Origin: Ligustrum vulgare
Taxonomy: Eukaryota > Streptophyta > Magnoliopsida > Lamiales > Oleaceae
Reading direction: 5' to 3'
Length of the DNA: 64,000 bases
Assembly (NCBI GenBank): GCA_963555705.1
Contig: OY743169.1
Span: 69,501-133,500, forward strand
The notes under the pieces were generated by a model. It made no database searches and was not told where the DNA came from. It worked only from the letters and a program-made list of their open reading frames with translations. A program made the translations under genes and the position numbers. Shown piece by piece: positions 1-9,977 of the stretch. How positions within the stretch are numbered: position 1 is the first letter of the stretch; each line of letters begins with the position of its first letter.

Positions 1-230
1 ATTTTGGATTTTAGAAAGATTTTGAATATAATACTTTGAATAAATAATTAAAATAACATAATTTTAGAAATTCGGATTTTAATTTAAAATCGAACAAATT
101 CGATATTTCTTGACTTGGCTAGACGAATTCGTCGCGGCGTTAATTTCAAAACAATGAGTGAAATAGTAGCGACACAATTTTCTAAATATTAAAATAATTA
201 TAAAATTGCGTAAAAATCTTGATCGCTACA
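1..230 (-). repeat. Partial LTR of the LOG-carrying retrotransposon (first copy)
   Basis: Matches 6463-6692 and 12925-13154, apart from a base or so near 13,087 in the third copy. It ends in CGCTACA, the inner edge of a TGTAGCG...CGCTACA LTR. The rest of this LTR lies left of the window, so the outer end and the target site duplication cannot be seen. Confidence 0.9.
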
Positions 231-330
231 ATCTTACCCTCTTAAAATAATTTCGTCCTCGAAATTAAACTTACTTGGTCTTATAATTTCTGAATACTTA
301 ATCAAAATCTCTTCTTCTTATCATCGAATA
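231..330 (-). other. Polypurine tract and 3' end of the internal region (copy 1)
   Basis: On the minus strand the sequence just before the LTR reads TTCGAGGACGAA, then AT-rich bases, then AAGAGGGTAAGAT and the LTR start TGTAGCG. This is the usual arrangement for second-strand priming in plant gypsy elements. The same block is at 6693-6792. Confidence 0.7.
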
Positions 331-814
331 TTCTCAAAATAATCAAAGAATTACCTGAATATTTTCTCTACGTAATATACCCAAACATATCAACATAATA
401 TCATCAACTTATCTTTCCAATATTTGTAACTCAAAATTCAGTAAACAAATATCTCCCAAAACTAAGATTCTATACTTAAATGTCACCATATTTCCTGCAA
501 AGTATTTCTTTCACTTGTATATACGTATGAATTCTGATTCAATACGGTACTCATTTTACTTTCCACGTATCATCACACTATACCAAGATTATCATTATTA
601 AAACAAAATATTAGTACCCATAATCCAAGAAAATATTCCAAATCTCCAATCAAATCTCCTTTATCGATAAAATTTAACAGCGCATTACTTCTTGTCTCCT
701 CTTTTCATTAAAATAATCCTGCGCTTTCTTGCTGGTCACAACATCACGCGGATTCACTCAGATCCTTTGCGCTTTTAAATAGTTCATGCTGAGAAGAGGT
801 TGAATCATCAAACA
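331..814 (+). promoter_or_regulatory. Upstream region of the four-Cys ORF, with TATA-like box (copy 1)
   Basis: AT-rich stretch with no convincing reading frame. CTTTTAAATAG at about 772-781 lies some 35-45 bp before the ATG at 815 and looks like a TATA box. The LOG ORF downstream has the same core, CTTTAAATAG, at about 1583-1592. The second unit has the same sequence at about 7234-7243. Promoter activity is inferred. Confidence 0.4.
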
Positions 815-1366
815 ATGGATATCATTCTTTCTAACATTCGCAAGTATTATTCCAGTCTTCCTATGAATGATCTGAGAAAGATCTATAAAATAAGGCTCGA
901 AAGATTGAGGTTGCTGATGGCTCATGGTGTTCCAGAAGATGTTCGCTGGTTGATAGAAGCAAAGGTTCGACTATCTGGTGAATTACCATCAACATTTCCA
1001 AAGCACATGCCTGGTTTAGGCAAAAGCACTTTTGCAAAGAAACGAAGAGCAAAAAGACTGGGTGGTTGCTACAAATGTGCTCGTTGGAACTGTAATACTC
1101 GTTGCAAATCAGTAGGATATTCTTCTACTAATCGGGATGATAAAATCGAATTCATAAAGGGTGGACTGAGTAAGGAGTCTTTGGATGATATTCGACTGAC
1201 TCTTGAGACGCACCCAAGTGGTTATGTGCAACGTGAACTTCTCTCCTTATACGCTCAATTTAACGAGGACAAAAATCGTTATAGTCTCCAAAATATAATA
1301 GCAAAAGATCCTGTTTGCCAGTCTGTTTTACAAAATGAGGCTTTTGGCAGTTCAGCAATGTTATAA
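815..1366 (+). CDS. Basic four-Cys zinc-finger-like protein, 183 aa, resembling plant viral cysteine-rich nucleic-acid-binding proteins (copy 1)
   Basis: The open frame extends to 800 through a TTG, but the first ATG is at 815 in a good context (AACAATGG), giving 183 aa. Counting from that ATG, residues 69-82 are strongly basic (KSTFAKKRRAKRLG). A compact finger follows with Cys at 85, 88, 93 and 97 (CX2CX4CX3C). The helical flanks are rich in Leu, Arg and Lys. The order of basic tract, then CX2C, then a Cys pair, then a GY.. segment resembles the nucleic-acid-binding proteins of carlaviruses and related flexiviruses, but the Cys spacing is shorter, so this is similarity of arrangement and not proven homology. 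There are no introns and no internal stops. It lies 300 bp upstream of the LOG ORF, on the same strand and antisense to the retroelement. A role in RNA binding or silencing suppression would be inference. The alternative is a captured plant gene of unknown type. Confidence 0.6.
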   Translation: MDIILSNIRKYYSSLPMNDLRKIYKIRLERLRLLMAHGVPEDVRWLIEAKVRLSGELPSTFPKHMPGLGKSTFAKKRRAKRLGGCYKCARWNCNTRCKSVGYSSTNRDDKIEFIKGGLSKESLDDIRLTLETHPSGYVQRELLSLYAQFNEDKNRYSLQNIIAKDPVCQSVLQNEAFGSSAML

Positions 1367-1666
1367 GGTAAATCTTTTAAAATATTTTGCTGCTTTCTTT
1401 CACGCGTTTTGAAAATAAAATATATTTTCCTTTTCTCGAGTTTTGATAAAGCTGGAAATAAAATATTAAATCGCCGAAAGGTGACAGCCTCTATACGATA
1501 AAAATATTCAAAAGTGGGCTGATTTTGTCAAAAGTAAATCTTTACTTTTTCAGAATCAATCAAAAACAGTAAATTTTTCCGGCTTTAAATAGCCAAACAT
1601 ATTTCATAGTTCAGGCATCCCAAAATCACATCTTCTTCGTAAGTTTTCCCTTCTTTACTATCAAAG
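1367..1666 (+). promoter_or_regulatory. Spacer between the two cargo ORFs: inverted repeat, TATA-like box and leader (copy 1)
   Basis: Holds a perfect 9-bp inverted repeat, AAAAGTAAA (1530-1538) and TTTACTTTT (1541-1549), with a 2-bp loop. Then comes a TATA-like CTTTAAATAG at about 1583-1592 inside a partly palindromic GGCTTTAAATAGCC. A leader of roughly 45-50 nt would run to the LOG ATG. This suggests that the LOG ORF has its own promoter rather than relying on the LTR. Confidence 0.4.
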
Positions 1667-2320
1667 ATGGAAGCACCAAAACTTCGACAGATCAAAACTA
1701 TTTGTGTATTTTGTGGATCAAAAGTAGGGAAAGGCTTCGGTTATCTAGAAGCGGCTGTAGATCTTGGAAAGAAACTGGGGGAAAAAGGTATCACTCTTGT
1801 ATATGGGGGTGGTAGCAGTGGTCTAATGGGTTGTGTTTCCCAATCTGCTCTTGCAGAGAAATCAAAAGTAATCGGTGTCATACCTGTCCCTTTGGTAGAT
1901 GTTGCAGGCAAAACAAGAGGGCATGAAGTTCAAACCTTATCCATCCATGAACGCATAACTTGTATGCTATATGGTTCTGATGCCTTTATAGCCCTGCCCG
2001 GAGGTTTTGGTACCTTAGAAGAAATCTTTAACATTACCTCATGGGCTCAACTAGATCTCCATACTAAGCCTATTGGGCTTCTGAATGTTAACAATTTCTT
2101 TGATGGTTTGTTAACCTTTCTTGATTATGCTGTTGAACAGGGATTCATCTCTCCATTTTCCAGAAGGCTTCTTATTTCCGCTCCTACTATTGATGAACTA
2201 CTGGATAAGCTGCAGTCATATATCTCAATACAAGATCCAGCAGGAGTTAAGATAGATTGGTCGCAAGGAAGGGGAATCAAGCGAAAATGGAGTCCGGTTA
2301 ATGTAAATTTAACTCTGTGA
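1667..2320 (+). CDS. LOG: LOG-type cytokinin riboside 5'-monophosphate phosphoribohydrolase carried by a retrotransposon (copy 1)
   Basis: LOG enzymes release active free-base cytokinins from their riboside 5'-monophosphates in one step, in cytosol and nucleus. The 217-aa length is normal for plant LOG proteins. The N-terminal Rossmann-type strand ICVFCGS is at residues 12-18, and the nucleotide loop VYGGGSSGLMG at 45-55. The HER motif is at 94-96 and the family signature PGGFGTLEE at 111-119, followed by WAQL and KPIGLLNV. The catalytic-type Arg (HER) and Glu (LEE) are kept. The usual KAEM run after HER is replaced by ITCM, and the Arg normally found shortly before DAFIALPGG is missing, so activity or substrate preference may differ. 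The ORF is intronless, whereas plant LOG genes have several introns; this points to capture of spliced mRNA. The start ATG has context AAAGATGG. It is antisense to the element and intact in both copies. Confidence 0.88.
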   Translation: MEAPKLRQIKTICVFCGSKVGKGFGYLEAAVDLGKKLGEKGITLVYGGGSSGLMGCVSQSALAEKSKVIGVIPVPLVDVAGKTRGHEVQTLSIHERITCMLYGSDAFIALPGGFGTLEEIFNITSWAQLDLHTKPIGLLNVNNFFDGLLTFLDYAVEQGFISPFSRRLLISAPTIDELLDKLQSYISIQDPAGVKIDWSQGRGIKRKWSPVNVNLTL

Positions 2321-2330
2321 ATCTTAGAAT

Positions 2331-2543
2331 AGGTGGGGGTAGAGTACGGAGTATTCTCACTCTCGAGACACCCCTCCATTTACTAGGATTTCCTTAATGT
2401 TTAAATCTTGTGTGTACCTCAAAGGTTCCAGGTGGTAGATTACGGAGTATTCTTACTCTCGAAACACACCTCTTTGAAGGTTTCTTTATTTCCTCAAAAG
2501 ATCAGAGGTGGTAGGATACGGCTACTCCGGAAACACATCTCTC
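2331..2543 (+). repeat. Three imperfect structured repeats just after the LOG stop codon (copy 1)
   Basis: Units at 2331-2377, 2430-2472 and 2504-2543. Each opens with AGGTGG and closes with a complementary ACACCCCTC, ACACCTC or ACATCTC. Units 1 and 2 share TACGGAGTATTCT and ACTCTCGA inside, and unit 3 has TACGGCTACTCCGG. The outer arms can pair, and there is a second possible stem inside each unit. They would lie in the 3' untranslated region of a LOG transcript. Their function is unknown. Confidence 0.6.
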
Positions 2544-3503
2544 ATTTTGAGGATTATCCCATGCTTCTCTCGTTTGCTTTTGTGTGTTTCATGTATTTCC
2601 TTTCCAGTGTGACTCTTGTGTGTTCTCTTTATGAGAAAATAATAAAATCTCTGTTATCATCTACTAAATCTCGTTTGTGATGTAAATGAACTTGCATGTC
2701 TAAACTTAATTCCTTTAGTAGATGCTTATCATATTATGCTCTTAATTCCAAATGATAAAATTCTGGACAGAGTCTCCCTTGTAATTTGGACTTATTCCAA
2801 ACCATAAGCATACTTCATAACTCACAATAATAAATAACTCCACATTTGATCACAACGATCTAAAAATATTGAAAATGATTCCAACACTTCAATATCATCA
2901 AAATATCTCATAATTCAATTCATAATTCCTCAACATAACAATTTCAAATCATATTTTTCAATATCACAATATCACTTCCTTCCATACCTTAATTGGCTCA
3001 AAAGACTACTCATAATTATAAATATATGCCATAAATCATATTCCCAAAATTTATTCACAAAGCCAAACTTCATAATAAATTTCTCTTCAACATAGAGGCA
3101 TAATTCATTTACTCAACATAATATCCATTACTTAATTTTCAATAAAATCATATTGTTCCCATTATGCTCAACACTCGTTTTCTTTCTTAAAAAATTTCTC
3201 ATAATCATACATTAAAGCATATAAGTTATGACAAAGCATAACAACATCATTATTTTCGAAGAAATACATTCTTATTTCTCATAAATCATAAGTATCCGAA
3301 ATACTCTTCATTCTTTCTCATAAATCAATAAAATGAGTATTCGAAATACTGAAATAACTTTAAACATTATAAACTTCTTTACCTCGGAGTTGGTGGAGCG
3401 AAATGATGGCAGTGGCAATCTTCATAAATAAAAATCTTATAATGAAAAATATTTCTTGAAAATTCTTTTTGAAAATTTTTCCAGTCTACAGAAACGCAGA
3501 CTA
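2544..3503. other. AT-rich non-coding part of the internal region (copy 1)
   Basis: No supportable gene. The stretch is dominated by repeats of the kind CATAATT and CTCATAA. On the minus strand it is the untranslated leader just after the primer site. AATAAA-like signals near 2640 could serve the plus-strand cargo transcripts. Confidence 0.5.
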
Positions 3504-3515
3504 GCTCTGATACCA
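3504..3515 (-). other. Primer binding site, initiator tRNA-Met type
   Basis: The plus strand reads GCTCTGATACCA, so the minus strand reads TGGTATCAGAGC, three bases from the LTR end. This is the standard plant retroelement primer site and it fixes the element orientation as minus. The second copy is at 9966-9977. Confidence 0.93.
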
Positions 3516-4141
3516 ACTTGTAGCGCCCCGAGTTCCGTATACCCGATTCACTACGTCATTTTCTGTCTAAATTTTTCGAATAATATTTTTGCGGAAGAAA
3601 TAATTGAAATTCATTTTTGGCAACATTAAATAAACTGTAATGGCCGCTAAAATTGAAAACATTTATGAAACCATTTGAAATAGTAAATCGAACCATTAAT
3701 ATTGTAAAGAAATTGCCAATATCATAATTTCTCAAATAAATGAACTTCTCTAAATTATTCGATTGTTTGGAAAATACGGAAATCATTAACGTCAAACTTT
3801 CAACCGTTCAACGATTATTGCCACCATCATTCATCGCTCGCCACCGTCTCCGAAATCTGCAAAACTGTTAAAAAGTAGGGTGAGTATTTCATGGGGGAAA
3901 TACTCAGTAGACTCATCGCAAATTAATTTAATTTATAAGATGATTAAACACATAAATCCCGGCTCTTTATAAAACGGTCATTGATAGAGCTTCTTTATAA
4001 AACGGCTCTTGATAAAACTCATATTGTGCATTACAGCACGGGACATATTTTGCAAATCATAGGCTCTTTGAAATTAGCTCTTTGAAAACCATATACTTAT
4101 AAAAATATTTTAATTATGCCGAGCATAATTTCTTTTGAAAG

Positions 4142-4562
4142 CATAACATAAGATAGGATTGAAATCCTCATAAACATAGGGAGACACAAGAACTTTACCG
4201 AACTTAGGTGGCAAGAATTCTTATGCAGTAAAATCATAATAACAGTAAGTTTTCATCATAACATAGGATAAGATCGAAATCCTCATAAACATAAGAATTT
4301 TACCGAACTTAGGTGGCAAGAATTCTTATGTAGTAAGTATACCAAGCATAGTTTTCTGAAATTCATAGGGATCAATTGCATCATAACATAAGATAGGATC
4401 GAAATCCTCATAAACATATGCGACAGGAATTTTATCGAACTTAGGTGGCAAATCCTCATAAACATATGGAAACATAGGAATTTTACCGAACTTCGTGGCA
4501 AATCCTCATAAACATAGGAGACACAAGAATGTTACCGAACTTAGGTGGCAAGAATTCTTATG
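4142..4562. repeat. Tandem repeat block inside the LTR
   Basis: About five imperfect units with the phrases CGAAATCCTCATAAACATA, then TTTACCGAACTTAGGTGGCA, then AGAATTCTTATG, some of them shortened. The block is repeated in the third LTR at about 10604-11024. Confidence 0.8.
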
Positions 4563-4999
4563 TGTAGCGCTACTAAAACTCCGGTCCCCTTAACATATCA
4601 TAACTTATCATATGGGACCCAAAACAATCTTGGTAGATTGATTTCATAGCAATGATCCAAAAAAACATTTTCGTGAAGCATAGGGTATACTTACTTTTCG
4701 TAAAAACATAAAGTATATTTTCTTTTCATAAAAACATACTTACTTTTCATAACAACATAAGGTATATTTACCTTTCATAAAAACATACTTGTTTTTCTTA
4801 AAAATTGACTTTCACAAGTCACATGACATTCATATGAAATCATAATTTAAATCAATTAATAAGTGCGAGTCTACCTCAAATCCAACGAGTGCAAAGTTGA
4901 GCGGGAATGACTTCAATTTCTTTAAATTCTCCGTACGCTTCGTCTTAGCCAATAAGTCACTTTAGTATATCGAATATATAGTTCAAAATGATAAATTAT

Positions 5000-5310
5000 A
5001 ATTTGAGGACTAAAATTGATGTTTTGAAAGTTGAGGGACTAAAATGAATACTTTTGAAAGTTCAGGGACTAAAATAGATATTTTGAAAGTTGAGGGATTA
5101 AAATGAATACTTTGAAACTTGGGCTTAAAAGTAAATCAGCATGTATTGAAATAAAAGAGTTTAAAGTTAAAGGGCTGAAGTAAATCATTTTAAAGCTTTG
5201 AGGCTGAAATGGATGAGTTTAAAACAGTAGGGACTGAATTAAAACAATTTAAAACATCAGGGACTGATTTTGAAACATTTAAAACTATAGGGACTAAAGT
5301 TGAAAGTTTC
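5000..5310. repeat. Degenerate short-phrase repeats inside the LTR
   Basis: Roughly eight to ten units of about 30-45 bp, each with a core like AGGGACTAAAATGAAT followed by TTTGAAAGTT. They drift along the block. The third LTR repeats it at about 11462-11772. Confidence 0.75.
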
Positions 5311-7276
5311 GAAAATCAAATATATTAAATAAATCAGATTCTTTCACTTCTCTCTCTACCATATTTCAGATCGAAGGAAAGAGAGGGAGGTTTGCGACTG
5401 ACGGTGGAAAATGGAAGAAACCAGTGTCACAGCCGACAGTTCACCGGCGCAACATCGCCGGAAGGTTGCGGTGGACGGCGACAAGAAAGTGGTTCTGGTT
5501 TGAGGGATTTGTTGCTAATTTTGAGTGCGAAATTAGGGCTGGAATCCAAGGTGAAGTCGCGGCTTTAGATCGCGATTTTTCGGCGGATCGAGGTAAGATT
5601 GAGCTTCTCAATTTGCGGTTTTCTTTTGGGTTTTGATTTGGTTAAAGAATTGAGTTAGACAGTGGTGATGTTGGATGGAACGGTTGGTTGCGGCGGTTGC
5701 AGGTGCGGGCATGTCTTGGTTGATTGAAATCAGTGACCATTGCTGGTGGTGGAAATGGTGGAATCCGATGGTGACTTGCTTCGTTAATGGTGGATCAACA
5801 GCTTTGGTGAATTTGGGTGTTTGATAGCAGCAGAATTGTTGAAACTTTGTTTGGTGATGGTAGTGGTTTGATATGAAGATTGGGAATTGCAGTTTGGTTG
5901 TTTGTTGTTGAATTGACACTAGGTGGTGGTTGTTTGGTTGAGCAGAGGGTGTAGGTGGAGGCTTGGTGATGAATCGATGAATTGAATCAGGTTGATGGAG
6001 GTTGAGGGCAGTGTTGGTGGTTCTTCTCCAACTTGGTCGACTGAAATGGTGGTGCAGGATATCAGAATTTATAATAATGATATGTTTTGCTGGCTAATTA
6101 AGAAAATAGTGGAGAATTAGGTAATGTGAGAGGGTGGAAAATATCACAATTGTTTAATGTGGATTTGATGATGAAATTGGGTCAAGATGAGTTGGAAATA
6201 CTTTGTGTGATTGAAGGGAATTTGTGGGTGTATGAATGATAATGATGAAGATGCTTTGATGATGGTATATTGAGGTGGAAAGAATGATAAAGAAGGAAGA
6301 AAAATGTAGGGGACGTGAGTTGTGATGGGGAAGAATATGTATTGATTTGATACTACAGAATATGATAGTGTAGAATTAGGTGTAAAATTATTTGTACAAA
6401 AATGATGATGTTATTGTGTAAAGAATTGTTGTCTTGGTGTAAAGAAGAAGACATGTGGGCAAATTTTGGATTTTAGAAAGATTTTGAATATAATACTTTG
6501 AATAAATAATTAAAATAACATAATTTTAGAAATTCGGATTTTAATTTAAAATCGAACAAATTCGATATTTCTTGACTTGGCTAGACGAATTCGTCGCGGC
6601 GTTAATTTCAAAACAATGAGTGAAATAGTAGCGACACAATTTTCTAAATATTAAAATAATTATAAAATTGCGTAAAAATCTTGATCGCTACAATCTTACC
6701 CTCTTAAAATAATTTCGTCCTCGAAATTAAACTTACTTGGTCTTATAATTTCTGAATACTTAATCAAAATCTCTTCTTCTTATCATCGAATATTCTCAAA
6801 ATAATCAAAGAATTACCTGAATATTTTCTCTACGTAATATACCCAAACATATCAACATAATATCATCAACTTATCTTTCCAATATTTGTAACTCAAAATT
6901 CAGTAAACAAATATCTCCCAAAACTAAGATTCTATACTTAAATGTCACCATATTTCCTGCAAAGTATTTCTTTCACTTGTATATACGTATGAATTCTGAT
7001 TCAATACGGTACTCATTTTACTTTCCACGTATCATCACACTATACCAAGATTATCATTATTAAAACAAAATATTAGTACCCATAATCCAAGAAAATATTC
7101 CAAATCTCCAATCAAATCTCCTTTATCGATAAAATTTAACAGCGCATTACTTCTTGTCTCCTCTTTTCATTAAAATAATCCTGCGCTTTCTTGCTGGTCA
7201 CAACATCACGCGGATTCACTCAGATCCTTTGCGCTTTTAAATAGTTCATGCTGAGAAGAGGTTGAATCATCAAACA

Positions 7277-7828
7277 ATGGATATCATTCTTTCTAACATT
7301 CGCAAGTATTATTCCAGTCTTCCTATGAATGATCTGAGAAAGATCTATAAAATAAGGCTCGAAAGATTGAGGTTGCTGATGGCTCATGGTGTTCCAGAAG
7401 ATGTTCGCTGGTTGATAGAAGCAAAGGTTCGACTATCTGGTGAATTACCATCAACATTTCCAAAGCACATGCCTGGTTTAGGCAAAAGCACTTTTGCAAA
7501 GAAACGAAGAGCAAAAAGACTGGGTGGTTGCTACAAATGTGCTCGTTGGAACTGTAATACTCGTTGCAAATCAGTAGGATATTCTTCTACTAATCGGGAT
7601 GATAAAATCGAATTCATAAAGGGTGGACTGAGTAAGGAGTCTTTGGATGATATTCGACTGACTCTTGAGACGCACCCAAGTGGTTATGTGCAACGTGAAC
7701 TTCTCTCCTTATACGCTCAATTTAACGAGGACAAAAATCGTTATAGTCTCCAAAATATAATAGCAAAAGATCCTGTTTGCCAGTCTGTTTTACAAAATGA
7801 GGCTTTTGGCAGTTCAGCAATGTTATAA
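7277..7828 (+). CDS. Basic four-Cys zinc-finger-like protein, 183 aa (copy 2)
   Basis: The translation is identical to the ORF at 815-1366, starting at the equivalent ATG; an upstream TTG extends the open frame to 7262 but is unlikely to be the start. It has the same basic tract at residues 69-82 and the same CX2CX4CX3C finger at 85-97. It sits 300 bp before the second LOG copy. Having both copies unbroken fits either selection or a very recent duplication; given the near-identity of the whole array, recency alone is enough to explain it. Confidence 0.6.
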   Translation: MDIILSNIRKYYSSLPMNDLRKIYKIRLERLRLLMAHGVPEDVRWLIEAKVRLSGELPSTFPKHMPGLGKSTFAKKRRAKRLGGCYKCARWNCNTRCKSVGYSSTNRDDKIEFIKGGLSKESLDDIRLTLETHPSGYVQRELLSLYAQFNEDKNRYSLQNIIAKDPVCQSVLQNEAFGSSAML

Positions 7829-8128
7829 GGTAAATCTTTTAAAATATTTTGCTGCTTTCTTTCACGCGTTTTGAAAATAAAATATATTTTCCTTTTCTCG
7901 AGTTTTGATAAAGCTGGAAATAAAATATTAAATCGCCGAAAGGTGACAGCCTCTATACGATAAAAATATTCAAAAGTGGGCTGATTTTGTCAAAAGTAAA
8001 TCTTTACTTTTTCAGAATCAATCAAAAACAGTAAATTTTTCCGGCTTTAAATAGCCAAACATATTTCATAGTTCAGGCATCCCAAAATCACATCTTCTTC
8101 GTAAGTTTTCCCTTCTTTACTATCAAAG

Positions 8129-8782
8129 ATGGAAGCACCAAAACTTCGACAGATCAAAACTATTTGTGTATTTTGTGGATCAAAAGTAGGGAAAGGCTTC
8201 GGTTATCTAGAAGCGGCTGTAGATCTTGGAAAGAAACTGGGGGAAAAAGGTATCACTCTTGTATATGGGGGTGGTAGCAGTGGTCTAATGGGTTGTGTTT
8301 CCCAATCTGCTCTTGCAGAGAAATCAAAAGTAATCGGTGTCATACCTGTCCCTTTGGTAGATGTTGCAGGCAAAACAAGAGGGCATGAAGTTCAAACCTT
8401 ATCCATCCATGAACGCATAACTTGTATGCTATATGGTTCTGATGCCTTTATAGCCCTGCCCGGAGGTTTTGGTACCTTAGAAGAAATCTTTAACATTACC
8501 TCATGGGCTCAACTAGATCTCCATACTAAGCCTATTGGGCTTCTGAATGTTAACAATTTCTTTGATGGTTTGTTAACCTTTCTTGATTATGCTGTTGAAC
8601 AGGGATTCATCTCTCCATTTTCCAGAAGGCTTCTTATTTCCGCTCCTACTATTGATGAACTACTGGATAAGCTGCAGTCATATATCTCAATACAAGATCC
8701 AGCAGGAGTTAAGATAGATTGGTCGCAAGGAAGGGGAATCAAGCGAAAATGGAGTCCGGTTAATGTAAATTTAACTCTGTGA
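8129..8782 (+). CDS. LOG: LOG-type cytokinin riboside 5'-monophosphate phosphoribohydrolase (copy 2)
   Basis: The translation is identical to copy 1 (217 aa). It has the nucleotide loop VYGGGSSGLMG, the HER motif at 94-96 and PGGFGTLEE at 111-119. It is intronless and antisense to the retroelement. The same TATA-like box lies 70-85 bp upstream of the ATG, and the same three structured repeats follow the stop. If both copies are transcribed, the locus has a doubled dose of a cytokinin-activating enzyme. This depends on the tandem array being real and not collapsed or duplicated in assembly. Confidence 0.88.
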   Translation: MEAPKLRQIKTICVFCGSKVGKGFGYLEAAVDLGKKLGEKGITLVYGGGSSGLMGCVSQSALAEKSKVIGVIPVPLVDVAGKTRGHEVQTLSIHERITCMLYGSDAFIALPGGFGTLEEIFNITSWAQLDLHTKPIGLLNVNNFFDGLLTFLDYAVEQGFISPFSRRLLISAPTIDELLDKLQSYISIQDPAGVKIDWSQGRGIKRKWSPVNVNLTL

Positions 8783-8792
8783 ATCTTAGAAT

Positions 8793-9005
8793 AGGTGGGG
8801 GTAGAGTACGGAGTATTCTCACTCTCGAGACACCCCTCCATTTACTAGGATTTCCTTAATGTTTAAATCTTGTGTGTACCTCAAAGGTTCCAGGTGGTAG
8901 ATTACGGAGTATTCTTACTCTCGAAACACACCTCTTTGAAGGTTTCTTTATTTCCTCAAAAGATCAGAGGTGGTAAGATACGGCTACTCCGGAAACACAT
9001 CTCTC
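8793..9005 (+). repeat. Three imperfect structured repeats after the LOG stop codon (copy 2)
   Basis: Same as 2331-2543, with units at about 8793-8839, 8892-8934 and 8966-9005. There is one base change, at 8976, in the third unit. Confidence 0.6.
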
Positions 9006-9965
9006 ATTTTGAGGATTATCCCATGCTTCTCTCGTTTGCTTTTGTGTGTTTCATGTATTTCCTTTCCAGTGTGACTCTTGTGTGTTCTCTTTATGAGAAA
9101 ATAATAAAATCTCTGTTATCATCTACTAAATCTCGTTTGTGATGTAAATGAACTTGCATGTCTAAACTTAATTCCTTTAGTAGATGCTTATCATATTATG
9201 CTCTTAATTCCAAATGATAAAATTCTGGACAGAGTCTCCCTTGTAATTTGGACTTATTCCAAACCATAAGCATACTTCATAACTCACAATAATAAATAAC
9301 TCCACATTTGATCACAACGATCTAAAAATATTGAAAATGATTCCAACACTTCAATATCATCAAAATATCTCATAATTCAATTCATAATTCCTCAACATAA
9401 CAATTTCAAATCATATTTTTCAATATCACAATATCACTTCCTTCCATACCTTAATTGGCTCAAAAGACTACTCATAATTATAAATATATGCCATAAATCA
9501 TATTCCCAAAATTTATTCACAAAGCCAAACTTCATAATAAATTTCTCTTCAACATAGAGGCATAATTCATTTACTCAACATAATATCCATTACTTAATTT
9601 TCAATAAAATCATATTGTTCCCATTATGCTCAACACTCGTTTTCTTTCTTAAAAAATTTCTCATAATCATACATTAAAGCATATAAGTTATGACAAAGCA
9701 TAACAACATCATTATTTTCGAAGAAATACATTCTTATTTCTCATAAATCATAAGTATCCGAAATACTCTTCATTCTTTCTCATAAATCAATAAAATGAGT
9801 ATTCGAAATACTGAAATAACTTTAAACATTATAAACTTCTTTACCTCGGAGTTGGTGGAGCGAAATGATGGCAGTGGCAATCTTCATAAATAAAAATCTT
9901 ATAATGAAAAATATTTCTTGAAAATTCTTTTTGAAAATTTTTCCAGTCTACAGAAACGCAGACTA

Positions 9966-9977
9966 GCTCTGATACCA
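9966..9977 (-). other. Primer binding site, initiator tRNA-Met type (copy 2)
   Basis: TGGTATCAGAGC on the minus strand, three bases from the LTR that starts at 9981. Confidence 0.93.

Larger units (their letters stand above)
3519..6692 (-). repeat. Complete 3,174-bp LTR (second in the array)
   Basis: Runs from TGTAGCGCCCCGAG at 3519 to GATCGCTACA at 6692, with 7-bp inverted ends and standard TG...CA termini. It contains a block of imperfect tandem repeats (about 4142-4562) and phrases of the form GGGACTAAAATGAATA (about 5010-5300). A palindrome GTAGCGCTAC lies at 4564-4573. Short open frames of 70-103 codons inside it show no family features. It differs from the third LTR at only four places I could see. 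Confidence 0.93.

Noticed and set aside
2331..2543. Hammerhead ribozymes in the three repeats
   Set aside because: A CGAAAC-like piece is present, but the essential CTGATGA core is not.
2408..2680. 90-codon frame after LOG (and its copy at 8870)
   Set aside because: It starts at a TTG, overlaps the structured repeats, has no ATG near its beginning and no family features; more likely 3' untranslated sequence.
5424..5919. Frames of 70 and 103 codons inside the LTR (and copies at 11886-12381)
   Set aside because: They overlap in opposite strands, have biased composition and occur in a GGTGGTTG-type repetitive stretch; no protein features.
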